A stretch of DNA of 64,000 nucleotides, from positions 62,001 through 126,000 of the forward strand of contig NMRA01000322.1 in assembly GCA_002633005.1 (NCBI GenBank), read 5' to 3'. Source of the DNA: Phoronis australis (Eukaryota; Phoronida; Phoronidae). Positions 22,216 to 35,508 of this stretch are shown one piece after another. The translations under genes and the position numbers were made by a program. Below the pieces are notes generated by a model. It was not told the DNA's origin and did no database searches. It saw nothing but the letters and a program-made list of their open reading frames with translations. Every line of letters starts with the position of its first letter. Position 1 is the first letter of the stretch.

Positions 22216-24685
22216 AAGTTTTGCAAAACCGGCGTCATGTTCATGAAAAATACAATCAAAGTTCTAGACGACAATTGATTTGCAAAAATTGCCTACCAAA
22301 ACTGGAAAACTTGAGTAGAGTTTTAACTACAAAAACTAATGTTGTTATACATTTAGAGAAATGATAGTATAAGCAACAATAGTGGGTTATTCATAGATAC
22401 ATGTAGATAAATCATAGCCGATCAAAACTTGAGAAGTCTTCTAAATAACGCGTTGACCTCAATGTCATGCTAGAAGCAAAGAACACGTATCACCCAAAAC
22501 TATCACTGATCACAGTTTGGGAGGTTGGCAAACTCAAAATTGCAAATTAACGGGATACTTCTTTTACAAGTGATTTATGTTAATGAGGAAGCTAGGTAGG
22601 TCATTTTAAGCCATGTGGTTTACACTAGCCAATGAAAAGCAAGGTCATATACAGATAGCAATATCCTGTATCGTCTGCTTCTGGGGAAGTCACGTGAGAT
22701 TGTTGTGATTATTTGTTTAGACGGGTTATTACTTAAAATGACAAGTTTAATTAAACACGAATTAGTTGCCAACTTTTAAGAACCTGTCGGAAAACTGCCA
22801 TTTAAGACCTCGGCATAACTGGCGTAGTAATGCTTTTTCTGGGAACATTAAATTGCCACGACCCAGAATATAAGGTAATATTAAGCTTATATTCGACACT
22901 GAAACCATAATATTTCTTCGGATATAAAGTCAGTCGTTATTTCTCTTGCGTAATCTGTTCATCATCCATGATCTGTAGTATCAAAACCAATAAAGTATCG
23001 ACTAATTAAAACCATGCCAGGACAATATTGAGTTACATAATTGGAAAACTAAACAGCACGTGTTGCTAAGGTTATTGGGGAAAGCCTTCAGTGTAGGTCG
23101 AAATAAATGGATGGCTTCTTTAATATAAGCTCATAAAGACAGGAGCTTATTGATGGAAAATGGTATACACTTATAATTTCGCCGTTTTTAGTGTGCTTGG
23201 CATGATAGACAGCAGAAATCAACTGAGCAGAACTATACATTGGGTTTGCTGGTTTTACAACAGTACCCATTTCAATTTAGTACATCGGGAATTTGTGAGT
23301 CAGGTTTTTTATTTAGACTACAGGCACTTGTTAACATTTCTTTACCCTGTGACAGCACAGTTACAAACAATCGAAAGGCAAAAGTATCATGTTTGTTATT
23401 AATTACTTAATGTTTATGTAAAGTACACTGATATGATGTATCAAATCACTTTTGAGAAGAATGGAAGTGGGGTTTTGGAATAGCAGCGTGCGTTGTACAT
23501 AGCGTAGGAAGACGGAAATGCCGTGTCATGCCAACTTGTCTGATACATTTTCTCAAATTTTTAGCCATTTTGAAGTAAATTTATTATAAATTATTTCTTG
23601 ATATTTTTAAAGAGATATTGGAAAATGCTAGCTAAACTCCATTTGCAGTCGAACAAAAGCAAGACTACTGCGAGAAATTTTGTTGCAGAAGATATCGTTT
23701 CTAATGGTAACGTTTGAACAAATGGTGAGCTTCTGTTATCACAGACAAAATGATATCTAGCTAAGAATGCAATTTTTTCGCCAAAACTACTCCAAAAAGA
23801 ACCATGTCTCTATCTTTAAAACGCTTTGAACACTCTACAGCAATGGCACTGGTCTTACCATGAATGTTTGGGATAGAAATGCATATCCGCTGTCATGGCA
23901 ACCCTCTATTAGATGTGTAAAATTATGCTTTGGGTATAGGTAATGATGTCACACCTTTTACCAAGCAAGCACGAGAACTTGTATTAGCCCGATTCATTTC
24001 ATTCAGTATTATGTGTTTTATGCAGCTGTTATTTTTCTGATGAAGCAGTTTTCATTTTTTTGCATTAGATTGATTGTCAAAAAGCGCTACCGGTTTTGAC
24101 ATACATGTGAATCTTTTGCATTAGCTACGTATAGCTTTTTATATTGTTTTAAACGGCCATTTTCATGTATGGCCATTTTTGGTCTTAAATAGTGTCATTC
24201 CTCTTATGGTATAATTTTGTTGGAATGTAGCGTCTGTAGTTCATTATATTGCTGTAATTTCAAAATACTCGGTTACCATGGTAACAGTGACCACTCAATT
24301 TATGCAACTCCATTACGTTTTTAGGGAGAGTCATTTGAGATTTGAGATTGGTTGCCTCATTCTTACATCAATGCCATTAAGCACAAACCAGTGATCTTGA
24401 AAGTAGCCGGTTGCCAATTCAGCTTAACAGCACCATTAAGTTTCAAGAAAGAGTCATCCAAGTATTTTTGGCAATGTGGCCTTCTTCCATATAACTCTAG
24501 GACTGGATTGCCAACTCTAGTACGTAATCAATTCATTCTAGTGTTGGTGCTTGCGAACCCGAGACTTCACGGACTGACTGCGAGAGTTTGCATTGAATTT
24601 CTGGTTGTTTGCTCGACAGAATGTTGATCGAGTGTTGTAGTTGTCTAATCAAGCCTGCTGCAATTTCATTGCTTCATTTTTATTC
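22216..24685. other. Intergenic region, no gene recognised
   Basis: About 2.5 kb of AT-rich sequence. A 91-residue frame at 24352-24627 has no recognisable motif. No RNA gene or clear repeat was found. Confidence 0.5.
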
Positions 24686-26944
24686 TGTCCTTTTTGTACA
24701 TAGTGGAATCACCAGGCGAGACTCTTGAGGTACGGTTTCAAACAACAAGCATGCGCAATTCAATCACCACTAGTACAGCAGCGACACCGCGAGGAGAATT
24801 CTCCGAATAGCCCCATTACACTGGTCATTCTTTATACGCATCGACTCGTGAGCCTCGTTGGATGCCGAGAATAGTCTCGTCTTCGATATCTTTTCAGCTG
24901 TACTCTTTTAAAGTCACTTTCGGAAACCAATTAAAGTACGTGTTCATTTTGAGACAAGACATCTTTGTTTGTTAAAATCGTTTTACCGTATTTTGTGAGA
25001 AAAGTTATATTTGGTTCCTGAGAGTTCAGGTGTGCTCGTAACTTTCGATAAGATACGCGTATATTTATTAATGTAGCTCAGTTCGTGAATGTATGTATGT
25101 ATGTGCGCATGTCCTAGTATATATCATTACGAAATTGACCTACATGTATTATCATACACGATTGTGTTTTCCGACGCCGGCGACATAGCCTTATTTTTTC
25201 GTTCACTGAAAATCGGGATGCTTCATGGGTTTTTGCAGCTCTTTCAGTTTCTTATTCGATTAAACATAGCAAAAAAATGACATCAGGCATCATTAGGAGT
25301 TTATATTCCGGTCGACATAAACGCTGTCGGGACGTTTCTGTATGATGCGGCAAACAGTTCACCGTTTCGTCTTGGCAGATCTCCTGCTTTTTATTCGGAT
25401 GGCTCATTTTTCGCTAATGTAGACAATTATCCAACAGGTTCTCAAAATAACATTCACTTGTCAAATTCAATAACAGTCGTAAAATGCGTAGGTACCAATG
25501 GTTCTTGTCTACAGTTAGAAAATGTTTGGGACCATCAGACCTCAAAATATTTTTAAAATATATGAGAATCGTTCGGAAGAACTTTTCGGTAACACTAGTT
25601 CTATACTTCCTTCATTTGTACTCGATATGCCACCCTAAGCTCTATAATCCACAGCAAGAAACAGCGCAGGAACAAACGAATGCAAGCAAGTCTCACGCAT
25701 GCACATCGCTGCACGTGATCGAAGCTGGCATTCCAGTCTTAACTGTTTCTAATTTGCGTTCAAACCTGTTTGGCAAAATACCTGGATACCATACTAAAGT
25801 TGCATACAGTATGGTATTAAGCAATGGAAGCAAATAACACAAGACGAGAGTGGCTGGATGAACGTTTATTTAAGAAAGTGTATTGGTAGAGGTGGTGGTA
25901 CGCAACAAATGGGTAGAGGACACCACAAACCAGCAGTAACCAGGTACCACAAGGGCACGGCAGAACATATGCGTACTTTGCTAGTGAGTACCAGATAGGT
26001 TCTGGGCGATTGTCTTCCAGATGGGATCGACAAAAACATGTAACTTGAGGTACAAGATGGGTACATACACTGTAGTGACAAATGGACTAAACATACTGTA
26101 CAGTAATTGATGGGTACACGTAACCGCCAACTGGACGATAAAAACATTGAGGATTGAGAACGCAGGTTGTGGACAATGCACCGAATGTCGTAAGGTTAAT
26201 TTGCCCATGCCAGACAGTATGGTCGCTATGTAGGAATAAAATGCAGGTAAGTATCTAGAAGGTGATGTCGCCTATAGCTATGCGGACATCAGTAAATACG
26301 CATTATGTCTGTTGATGACCAGTATTTCTATCATGCCAAGAATTGCATGGTGACACTTGGCTTTCCCCAATTTCCAACAGCTGCCTGTTGTTTCATGAAA
26401 TTTGGTAAATGCCCATAAGTAGCACCACTGAAGCCCATTCATATGAACACGAATACATGTAACACGTAAATAACCGCGTAATTACTCGGAAACTCGCTCT
26501 TCTTACTTGCATGTGAATGCTAGAAATAACAATGCTCTCCTGTGCGGCTTATTAATGGGGATATTACCGCTAACGACTGCGTTATTTAATACGCCGCGGC
26601 GAACATTAAAAAAGCAATTATAAGATATCCTCATTATCCGCTATCATTATCCCCGACAATAAATCACTACGGCACAGGTCCGTCCCATGTGCGCAAGGTT
26701 CTGGTATATGATCGTGACTTAAAATGTAGCGATGTGTGTGAATGAACTTCTCGCTTTTCATCGCAAAAAACAAACGCAACGATGACAACCCTTGGTTATT
26801 ACTTCAAAGGACGTCATAACTTGTCTTGCAGCAGAGTAATCATAACTCGGCAAGAAATTCTCAAGCCCTCGTTTTTGGGACAGTGTTCGCTACATACGTA
26901 TAAGCAGGAAGAGTTCTCTTCCTCGTATAAGTCATCTGTCACTC

Positions 26945-27065
26945 ACTACACATGTTGCTCGCTGGTTTCCTGCCGCGTGTCGCTTGGTGGTAGAACACAG
27001 GCAGGTATAATTTACTCGCTGGTTCCTTGCGTGTAAAAAAGCACGCAAGCCATGTATCATTCAGT
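26945..27065 (+). repeat. Two adjacent hairpin modules of the 28.5-kb MITE family
   Basis: CTCGCTGGTTTCCTGCCGCG...AGGCAGGTATAATTTACTC is followed by CTCGCTGGTTCCTTGCGTG...CACGCAAGCCATGTATCATTC. Each resembles the hairpin-bearing terminus of the element at 28547-29138. The same pair occurs in copy B near 31630-31720. Confidence 0.6.
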
Positions 27066-27298
27066 AGCACACGCTTTATCACTGGTTGGTGTAACCTCGG
27101 CAGTCATTGATTAACTTTACAACAAAGAAAGAAAATGGCGGACTATGAACGATTTTTAGCCTTGTCATGCAAGTGACGTAATAGCATTTATTGTGTTTCT
27201 GCAGTAATGTTTAATATAAGCGTGCTTGAAGCACATACATGTACAAAAAATACACACCTGGACGATTTAAAATAACAAAAATGGCCACCACGTGGCGC

Positions 27299-27930
27299 AG
27301 AAACATCAAAATGTCCAAAAGGGAAAGGCGTTGTCGTCTTCTTATTGCAAAATTTCATGAAAGTACATTACTGAAATCCGAAGATACAGAGGCAAACGTA
27401 AAAAACACTTTTTTCCATTAGGGGGTACAGTGCTATTTGATTCAGGTCGACACTCGTTACCGTTTGTCGACCGCTGCATAGGAATACATCGTTCAAATTT
27501 CACAAAGCTCCTTCAATGGGTTAAGGGCATTTGGCCGCAGAAAAATATCGTCACTAGAGGTGCGACCTAAGAGTCGGACTCGTCCGAAAGTCAACGTCAA
27601 TCGTGGCCTTCTCATCAGCAAATCTAAAAGTTTATGATCCTTGGAGCGGTATGTTAGATAGAGAGGCGGACACCAAAAAACGGACGCATAAGTAACCAAC
27701 AAAATGTCCGCACGGTGGTGTAAAATTCGCCGAATCCGTGCGAAAATGGCCCGGAGTGGCGTCATCGCCTCCGTATTAAAAAGCTATTTGCTGAATTTCA
27801 TGAAAATCCACCAAAAACATCCGGAGATGAAGCGAGCAGACGTAGAAAAATTGTCACTAGGGGTCACGGCGGCATTCGGATCGGTCCGAAACTCGTCTTC
27901 ATCTGCCGTCAGCCACATGGATACACACCT
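27299..27930. repeat. Diverged repeats of a CACTAGGGG-containing cassette
   Basis: Three related segments are visible: near 27299-27465 (TTTCATGAAAGTAC, CCATTAGGGGGTACAG), near 27530-27595 (TCGTCACTAGAGGTGCG, GGACTCGTCCGAAA) and near 27740-27900 (TTTCATGAAAATCC, TTGTCACTAGGGGTCACGG, GGATCGGTCCGAAA). Overlapping open frames on both strands seem to be repeat by-products. Nature unknown. Confidence 0.5.
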
Positions 27931-28200
27931 GCTAAATTTGATTAAGATCTTCCAAGGAATTAGCAGACACAGCCAGGCAGAGATGACGGCAATATGCACC
28001 CACACGTGCGTAGAAATGGGACTGTCCACCAAGAGCGGAGCAAATACACTGTGCGCTGTCAACAAGACGAAGTATTTGATTGGCTTCTTTTACAAGGTAA
28101 ACCAGGTAAACCTTTCATTTTTAAATTTTATTTCTCGGGTATAGGTATACTAAAGATACAAAATGTACACTGTAACAGTGGGCCTACTTCGCAAAAAGCG

Positions 28201-28218
28201 AATACACAAACAAACAAA

Positions 28219-28275
<57 letters not shown>
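28201..28275 (+). repeat. (CAAA)n(CA)n microsatellite
   Basis: A few ACAA units lead into an uninterrupted CA run of about 55 bases. It lies in a block absent from copy B. Confidence 0.97.
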
Positions 28276-28277
<2 letters not shown>

Positions 28278-28546
28278 AAACACACACACTTAGATAAGCA
28301 ATTACATGTATGAGTAATTTTTCGAAAATTACGTAAGCTCATCTCTTTTTAGGGACTAAAATTTTCATTTAAAGTGAACTTATTTTCGTAAAATACAGTT
28401 ACATGAATTTAACACCCAAAAATGTCTTGTTGAAAAACGCCCGTCATGTAGTAATACAGTTTGTCGAAAGTGGTTCTACGATTGGAGCTGAAAAGATATC
28501 AGAGGCCAAACTACTCCCGCCATCTACTCAGAGCCACAGCTCTCAG

Positions 28547-29138
28547 TCGCTGGTTCCCTGCGTGTTCGTAAGGGAGTAGAGAACGCGCAGGTATCATTCA
28601 GCTTTCCTCGGCATTTTTATTTATACCAGCGTTAGTGATTGGCTGGTCAAATTCTCAACAGGTGGCGCTTTACGTAAACAAAATTGCATGACTGATGGAA
28701 GAAGTGTAAATGTGACGATAATTTGTGTTCTGACGTAAAGACACATCGGTGCTTACTTCATGTTCAAGAAATGTGGATCCCAGAAAATTCTCGGTTGTTG
28801 CGCCTTTTCGGAGTGCATTTTTCTTCTTTTGTTTGCGTTGATGTCCCGTTGTATTCATACAGTATGAATAGCACACCCGTTAAAGCGGCCAGATCTTTGT
28901 GCATTGTATGTGCTTCAAGCACGCGGCTATTTAACTCATGCAGAGATATGAAACATTTACTGTCACGCCACATTCATGACAAGGCTAAATTTCGTTCTCA
29001 GTCCGCCATTTTCTTTCTTTGTTGTAAAGCTTGCCAATGACTGCCGAAGTTACATCAACAAGTGACAATTTTAATACGTGCTACTGAATGATACCTGCGT
29101 GTTCTCTACCCCTAGCGGACACGCAGGGAGCCAGCGAG
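28547..29138. mobile_element. MITE-like element with 55-bp inverted termini that are themselves hairpins
   Basis: The left terminus (28547-28601) reads CGCTGGTTCCCTGCGTGTTC ... GAACGCGCAGGTATCATTCA. The reverse complement of the right terminus (29084-29138) reads CGCTGGCTCCCTGCGTGTCC ... GAACACGCAGGTATCATTCA. Within each end, CCTGCGTGTTC pairs with GAACRCGCAGG to make a stem (28557-28591; 29094-29127). The 105-residue frame inside (28723-29040) shows no transposase motif, so it is probably non-autonomous. Confidence 0.65.
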
Positions 29139-29369
29139 GGCCACAGTTCGGTGCTAACTAAGAGTGACCAGTGTAAGTTTCGGATTTATTCACTGATTTT
29201 GCCAAGGAAACGCTGATTGTATGGAACAGTACCTCAAGAGTCTCGTTTGATGAACAGTAATAACAAAATGGAAACGATGCAATGAAATTAGGCTTCATTT
29301 GGTAACTGGTAAAACTCTCGATCAAACTCAGTGCAGCAGGCAGCCAGAAATTCTCAGTGAAAACTATCA

Positions 29370-29573
29370 CTATGCGTGAACCCAGGGGGGCTCGGGAGGC
29401 TCCTTCGCCATTTGGAGAAGTGGACAAAAAGGTCCGCCTCAGAGAAACACAAAATCCACTAAAAAGGCGCAAACGCCCAATTCACAGCCCTGGAAGTAGT
29501 GCCCCGGTTTTAGTCCTTCGGTTTTTTTGTCGGTAAAAGGTCCACATCGTCGGAAATTCGAGCCCGCCCCCCC
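29370..29573 (+). mobile_element. Copy A of a 230-260 bp MITE/SINE-like repeat, cut off at the N
   Basis: Shares CCAGGGGGxCTCGG, CGCCATTTGG(A/T)GAAGTGGACAAAA, GGCGCAAACGCCCAATTC and GGTCCACAT(C/T)GTCGGAAATTC with 32290-32549, and more distantly with 61573-61805. The 3' part is missing because the sequence stops in the C run at the N. Confidence 0.75.
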
Positions 29574-29574
29574 N
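29574..29574. other. Single N: sequence gap or contig join
   Basis: The only ambiguous base in the window. It falls between the end of copy A and the first base of copy B of the large duplication. Confidence 0.97.
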
Positions 29575-32515
29575 TGTCCTTTTTGTACATAGTGGAATCA
29601 CCAGGCGAGACTCTTGAGGTACGGTTTCAAACAACAAGCATGCGCAATTCAATCACCACTAGTACAGCAGCGACACCGCGAGGAGAATTCTCCGAATAGC
29701 CCCATTACACTGGTCATTCTTTATACGCATCGACTCGTGAGCCTCGTTGGATGCCGAGAATAGTCTCGTCTTCGATATCTTTTCAGCTGTACTCTTTTAA
29801 AGTCACTTTCGAAAACCAATTAAAGTACGTGTTCATTTTAAGACAAGACATCTTTGTTTGTTAAAATCGTTTTACCGTATTTTGTGAGAAAAGTTATTGT
29901 GGTTCCTGAGAGTTCAGGTGTGCTCGTAACTTTCGTTAAGATACGCGTATATTTATTAACATAGCTCATTTCGTGAATGTATGGATATATGTGCGCATGT
30001 CCTAGTATATATCATTACGAAATTGACCTACATGTATTATCATGCACGATTGTGTTTTCCGACGCCGGCGACATAGCCTTATTTTTTCGTTCCACTTAAA
30101 ATCGGGATGCTTCATGGGTTTTTGCAGCTCTTGCAGTTTCTTATTCGATTAAACATAACAAAAATGACATCGGGCATCATTAGGAGTTTATATTCCGCTC
30201 GACATAAATGCTGTCGGGACGTTTCTGTATGTTGCGGCAAACAGTTCACCGTTTCGTCTTGGCAGCCTCTCCTGCTTTTCATTCGGATGGCTCACTTTTC
30301 TTGTTTTTTCATTCGCTAATGTAGACAATTATCCAACAGGTTCTCAAAATAACATTCACTTGTCAAATTCAATAACAGTCGTAAAATGCGTAGGTACCAA
30401 TGGTTCTTGTCTACAGTTAGAAAATGTTTGGGACCATCAGACCTCAAAATATTTAAAAAATAGATAAAAATCGTTCGGAAGAACTTTTCGGTAACACCAG
30501 TTCTATACTTACTTCATTTGTACTCGATATGCCACCGTAAGCTCCATGTTCCACGGCAAGAAACAGCGCAGGAACAAACGAATGCTTGCAAGCAAGTCTC
30601 ACGCATGCACATCGCTGCTCGTGATCGAAGCTGGTATTCCAGTCTTAACTGTTTCTAATTTGCGCTCAAACCTGTTTGGCAAAATACCTGGTTACCATAC
30701 TAAAGTTGCATACACGTATGGTATTAAGCATTGGAAACAAATAACACAAGACGAGAGTGGCAGACTAACTTGAGGTACAAGTTGGGTACATACACTGTAG
30801 TGCCAAATGGACTAAAACATACTGTACAGTAATTGATGGGTACACGTAACCGCCAACTGGACGATAAAAATATTGAGGATTGAGAACGCAGGTTGTGGAC
30901 TGTGCACTGAATGTCGTAAGGTTAATTTGCCCATGCCAGACAGTGCGGTCGCTATGTTGGGAATAAACTGCAGGTGAGAATCTAGAAGGTGGTGTCGGCT
31001 ATAGCCATGCGGGCATCAGTAAATACGCAATATGTCTGTTGATGACCAGTATTTCTATCATGCCAAGAATTGAATGATGACACTTGGCTTTCCCCAATTT
31101 CCAACTGCTGCCTGTTGTTTCATGAAATTTGGTGAATGCCCATAAGTAGCACCACCTGTCGAGAATAAACTGAAGCCCATTCACATGAACACGAATACAT
31201 GTTCCACATAAATAACCGCGTAAATACTCGGAAAATCGCTATTCTTACTTGCAGGTGAATGCTAGAAATAACGCTGCTCTCCTGTGCGGCTAATTAATGG
31301 GGATATTACCGCTAACGACTGCGTTATTTAATACGCCGCGGCGAACATCAGAAAAGCAATTATAAGATATTATCCTGATTATGCACTATCAATATCCCCG
31401 ACAATGAATTAATTGCTGCACAGGTCCGTCCCATGTGCGCAAGGTTCTGGTATACATGTATGATCGTGACTTAAAAATGGAGCGGTGTATGTGAATGAAG
31501 TCCTCGCTTTTCATTGCAAAAAAACAAACACAACGATGACAACCTTTCTGGGACAGTGCGCTCGACATATGTATAAGCAGGAAGAGATCTCTTCCTGGTA
31601 TAAGTCATCTGTCACTCACTACACATGCTGCTCGCTGGTTTCCTGCCGCGTGGTGGTAGAACACAGGCAGGTATAATTTACTCGCTGGGTCCTTGCGTGT
31701 AAAAAAACACGCATTTATCATTCAGTAGCACGCACTTTATCAGTGGTTGATGTAACGTCGGCAGTCATTGATTAACTTTACAACAAAGAAAGAAAATGGC
31801 GGACTATGAACGGTTTTTAGCCTTGTCATGCAAGTGGCGTAACAGCATTTATTGTGTTTCTGCAGTAATGTTTAATATAAGCGTGCTTCATGCACATACA
31901 TGGACAAAAAACACACACCTGGACGATTTAAAATAACAAAAAAGGCCACTACGTGGCGCAGAAACATCAAAATGTCCAAAATCATGGCGTTGTCGTCTTC
32001 TTAGTGTAAAATTTCATGAAAGTACATAACCGAAATCCGAAGATACAGAGGCAAACGTAAAAACGCATTTTGCCACTAGGGGGCACAGAGGTATTTGGAT
32101 CAGGTTGACACTCGTTACCGTTTGTGATTGGCTGGTCAAATTCTCAACAGCTGGTAGTCTCGTTTGGTGAACAATAATAACAAAATGGAAACGATGCATT
32201 GAAATTAGGCTTAATTTGGTAACCAGTACAACTCTCGATCAAAACTCAGTCCAGCAGGCAGCCAGAAATTCTCAGTGAAAACTATCACCATGCGTGCACC
32301 CAGGGGGACTCGGGGAGCTCAAACGAGCCCGCCATTTGGTGAAGTGGACAAAAAGATCGGCCTCACAGAAACACGAAGTCCGAGAAAACGAAACAAAAAA
32401 ACACTAAAAAGGCGCAAACGCCCAATTCGCAGCCCTGGACCTAGCACCCAGTTTTTTAGTCCTTCGGCTTTTTTGTCGGTAAAATGTCCACATTGTCGGA
32501 AATTCGAGCCCCCCC
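29575..32515 (+). repeat. Second copy (B) of the large direct duplication
   Basis: Starts with the same TGTCCTTTTTGTACATAGTG as copy A (offset 4889) and follows it to TCGTTACCGTTTGT at 32125. It then jumps to the A sequence GATTGGCTGGTCAAATTCTC (A 28640-28664), and jumps again to AGTCTCGTTTG(A/G)TGAACA (A 29231), finishing in the same C run near 32515. Confidence 0.9.
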
Positions 32516-32549
32516 CCTCCCATATCAAAGGCTAGGTGCGCCCATGATC
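32290..32549 (+). mobile_element. Complete copy of the 260-bp MITE/SINE-like repeat
   Basis: Starts CATGCGTGCACCCAGGGGGA and ends GGCTAGGTGCGCCCATG, giving short imperfect inverted ends. ATCAC occurs on both outer sides and may be a 5-bp target duplication. No coding capacity. Confidence 0.55.
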
Positions 32550-35508
32550 ACGGCTAGTCTTGTGGTCGCACGCTCGAATAATAGAAGACATAGGTCACGC
32601 TTGGGAGTTGGCATTCTAAAGCTAGAGTCCTATAATTAAACTGAACAATTTTTGCGGAATTCCGTCACAGTACCAGCCACTGGCGTGGCCAGAAGTACTT
32701 AGCGGGGGAATTGTTGGTTGAAACAAGTGGCAACGTGGGGCACGGTCTTGCAATAAATAAAGTGAGCAAACGCAAATGTGAAATGACTTTCGATGGGGAT
32801 TTTTTGTAATGAAAAGGGGTCCGTGGCCCCGTTTGCTGTCCAGTGCCTACAAGGTGTTACGCGCCGTAGGGTTTACCCAGACAGAAATGAGAGTAATACG
32901 AAATTTAATTATGTGTTCATAAAAGTTGCCAAGTAGTGACTCCGGTGACTTTTCTGAACAGTTGGCTATCGTAAACGCCTGGTGGCACCGTGTAATTCCT
33001 CCACAGGCACGCTAAAGAAACACATTGTATTAGGATTTGTCATCATTTATTCACATTTCAAAATTATAACTCCTTTGACTTGTGGAACAAGTACAACGCA
33101 AATGCACCCGACAAGCATGTTCTCAAATCCAGTTCTACACCTTCTCAAACATCTGTAATATCTTACATTCATCAAAATCCTGTATTTTGTATTTTTTTAT
33201 GCGTTGTTCCTCGACATTTTACGTATTGCTGCACCCACGGTATCATCGGTTTGTCCGAATCATGAAAGGTGCAACAATACACAGAAACGGTTACTGTGAA
33301 TGACAGTGGTACCGGCACGACCAGACTTACAATTTGGTCATCGGCTGGCTAAAAAAGCACACTGTACCATAGGCGACTCACAGAGACATTGTCATTTACT
33401 TTTTTTCTTGTTTTTTTTTGTTTTTAACAGAAAATTTTAACACGTTTTCACAAAAACATTAGATCACTAAATAATGAAAAATATGGCCCATTTATATGCA
33501 ACGAGAGCTCGTATGATCATCCACTAGGGAGCGATGCAAATCGCCGCATCACCAGCGACCACCATGTGCCCTTCAAAGAAGCAGATATATTTGGCCTTTA
33601 TGTGTAGACGACAAAGACGCGTCCAAACAATGTTAACGCTGAGGCGTTACCGTTTCTGCACGCCAGAGGAATAAACATTTACTCGTTTCGCAATTGGTGG
33701 ATGTCCACCTCAAGCAAAATCTGTTTTAAACACAGCCTCTACTGGAAAACGGGAGCCACGATTCCATGTGATCTTGCACAACTTTTTAACTGTGACATTG
33801 TACCTGAAGGAAAGGTTTTCAGGCACACAATCGTGGAAAGCGAGATTTCCTAATCGTCCAGTTTTCATACATCGTCTGGTTTTCATAAAAAACATGAGTT
33901 ATCCCCGTCAAATTTTGGAAGAATTCCAAACAATTTCAAACTGGCATTAGGATTCCTCTCCGCATGGCTTTCATTCAGTCAGCTCCTACTATCACAAAGT
34001 GTTTACATCAACACTCATTGACACATGGAGATGACTATTTCTCCGGCCACTGTCTCGTTTACCCCCTCCTGAACATGTGTGCCTCGGCCCGAGTAAGAGT
34101 CCCGGCAACAATCTCGCCTGACAACGAATCACGTGGGTCCTCTACACCCAAGGAAATAGAAACTGCATAAATAGTGATTTGAGTTTAGATTCAGATTTGA
34201 TTGAAGAGGACTAAAAACCATAGTGATTGTCTGTCGCACAGTGGAGGTTACACCCAGACTCAGTTGCCGCAGACGGACGTGGGAACTTCCAGTGGGTTCA
34301 GCAACATTTATCCAAGAGGAGCTGTGGTCTACTTATTTTATTAAGTTATTGGGCCAGCCTGACTCATTCTGGGGATATTTGTATCGCATAATTCTATCCA
34401 AATTAGCTAAATTTGACAAACAATCAAACACGTAGTCGGCAATGAGTCAAACTGACCAAAACAACCTTAAGAGCACACGTATATGTCGTATTATTTTTGT
34501 GAAGATACTCTGATCAGATCAAATAACAGAAAAAGAAACCGGGGTATAGGACGGAAAGCTGTTCAGAGCACTCTTTTTCTACATTTTACAGTAAAAATAA
34601 ACGTCTAACCAATATCACACATATGAGAGAGCTTCCAATTCTAACCAAACATGGCATGTTCCACAGACTAACGCGATATTGTGGTCTTTAAACGGTCATC
34701 TTAACAAGATGGGGTCTGCAGCAATAACGGCAGCCGGCCCAATCTTGTCTTCGACTCATGCATAGTATTGGGGAGACGCGATTACATGGACGTGTATATT
34801 CAAAATATCTCTTCATCGATGACCTGTAAGATCACTCAGGAACATGTCGTGTCCAGTCAGAGGAAGCAGTCGACAAAATTTATCACAGTTGGATTTAAAA
34901 ACCTTGTATCTATAATTAAAGCATCAAAGCCAGTTTAGCTTTGACTGCGGTTAAACCCTGCTTAACCCAGACTGTCGTTGTCTAAGCCTGATCTGTACGA
35001 TGCTGCATCTCGTGATTGTCCTGCAGACGGCGCTCATCTTCATTTCTGCTCAAGTCAGCTGAACCAACCTTGGATGGCCTGAAATTGTCGAACATTAGTT
35101 TTTAGTTTATCGCAAAACACGCAGATCGAAATATTCTTCACCGGTATGTTTCATAGACGCAAGAAATTCGCGAAAATGCAAGATCACGCAAGTTTTCACG
35201 AGAAGTCATCACGCATTAGAACCAAAACCAACCCTACGTAGTTGTTTTGTTGTCACTAGCCCTAACACAACATCACTCATCTCCGGTTTTTTTCTGGAAG
35301 TGCACATTGCATCGAATTACGTTGCTGTAGACAAACATGGTTACGTGCTGGCAAGGCCATTTTCGGGCACAAATCAATATATTTACACGTCCGTAGTCTA
35401 AGTTTCATTGATTTTTAGCAATACAGATTTTAGACATGCAATATTAGTCAGGAAACAGTCAGCGATCGTGAGCGGTATAACTCGAAGTAATTCTCAAGAA
35501 CATGTTGC
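32550..35508. other. Region downstream (3') of the mucin-like gene, no gene recognised
   Basis: Nearly 3 kb with only short, motif-free open frames. A minus-strand AATAAA (34337-34342) lies about 1.2 kb beyond the mucin-like stop and could serve as its poly(A) signal; this is weak. A further cytoplasmic exon of the mucin-like gene could be hidden here but none was identified. Confidence 0.45.

Larger units (their letters stand above)
24686..29573 (+). repeat. First copy (A) of a large direct duplication, possibly an uncollapsed allele
   Basis: Begins TGTCCTTTTTGTACATAGTG and is collinear with 29575-32515 at high identity, with scattered substitutions and small indels. Two blocks are present only here: about 27468-28639 and about 28665-29230. 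A third, about 25855-26040, is also missing from copy B. It ends in a C run directly before the single N at 29574. Confidence 0.9.
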
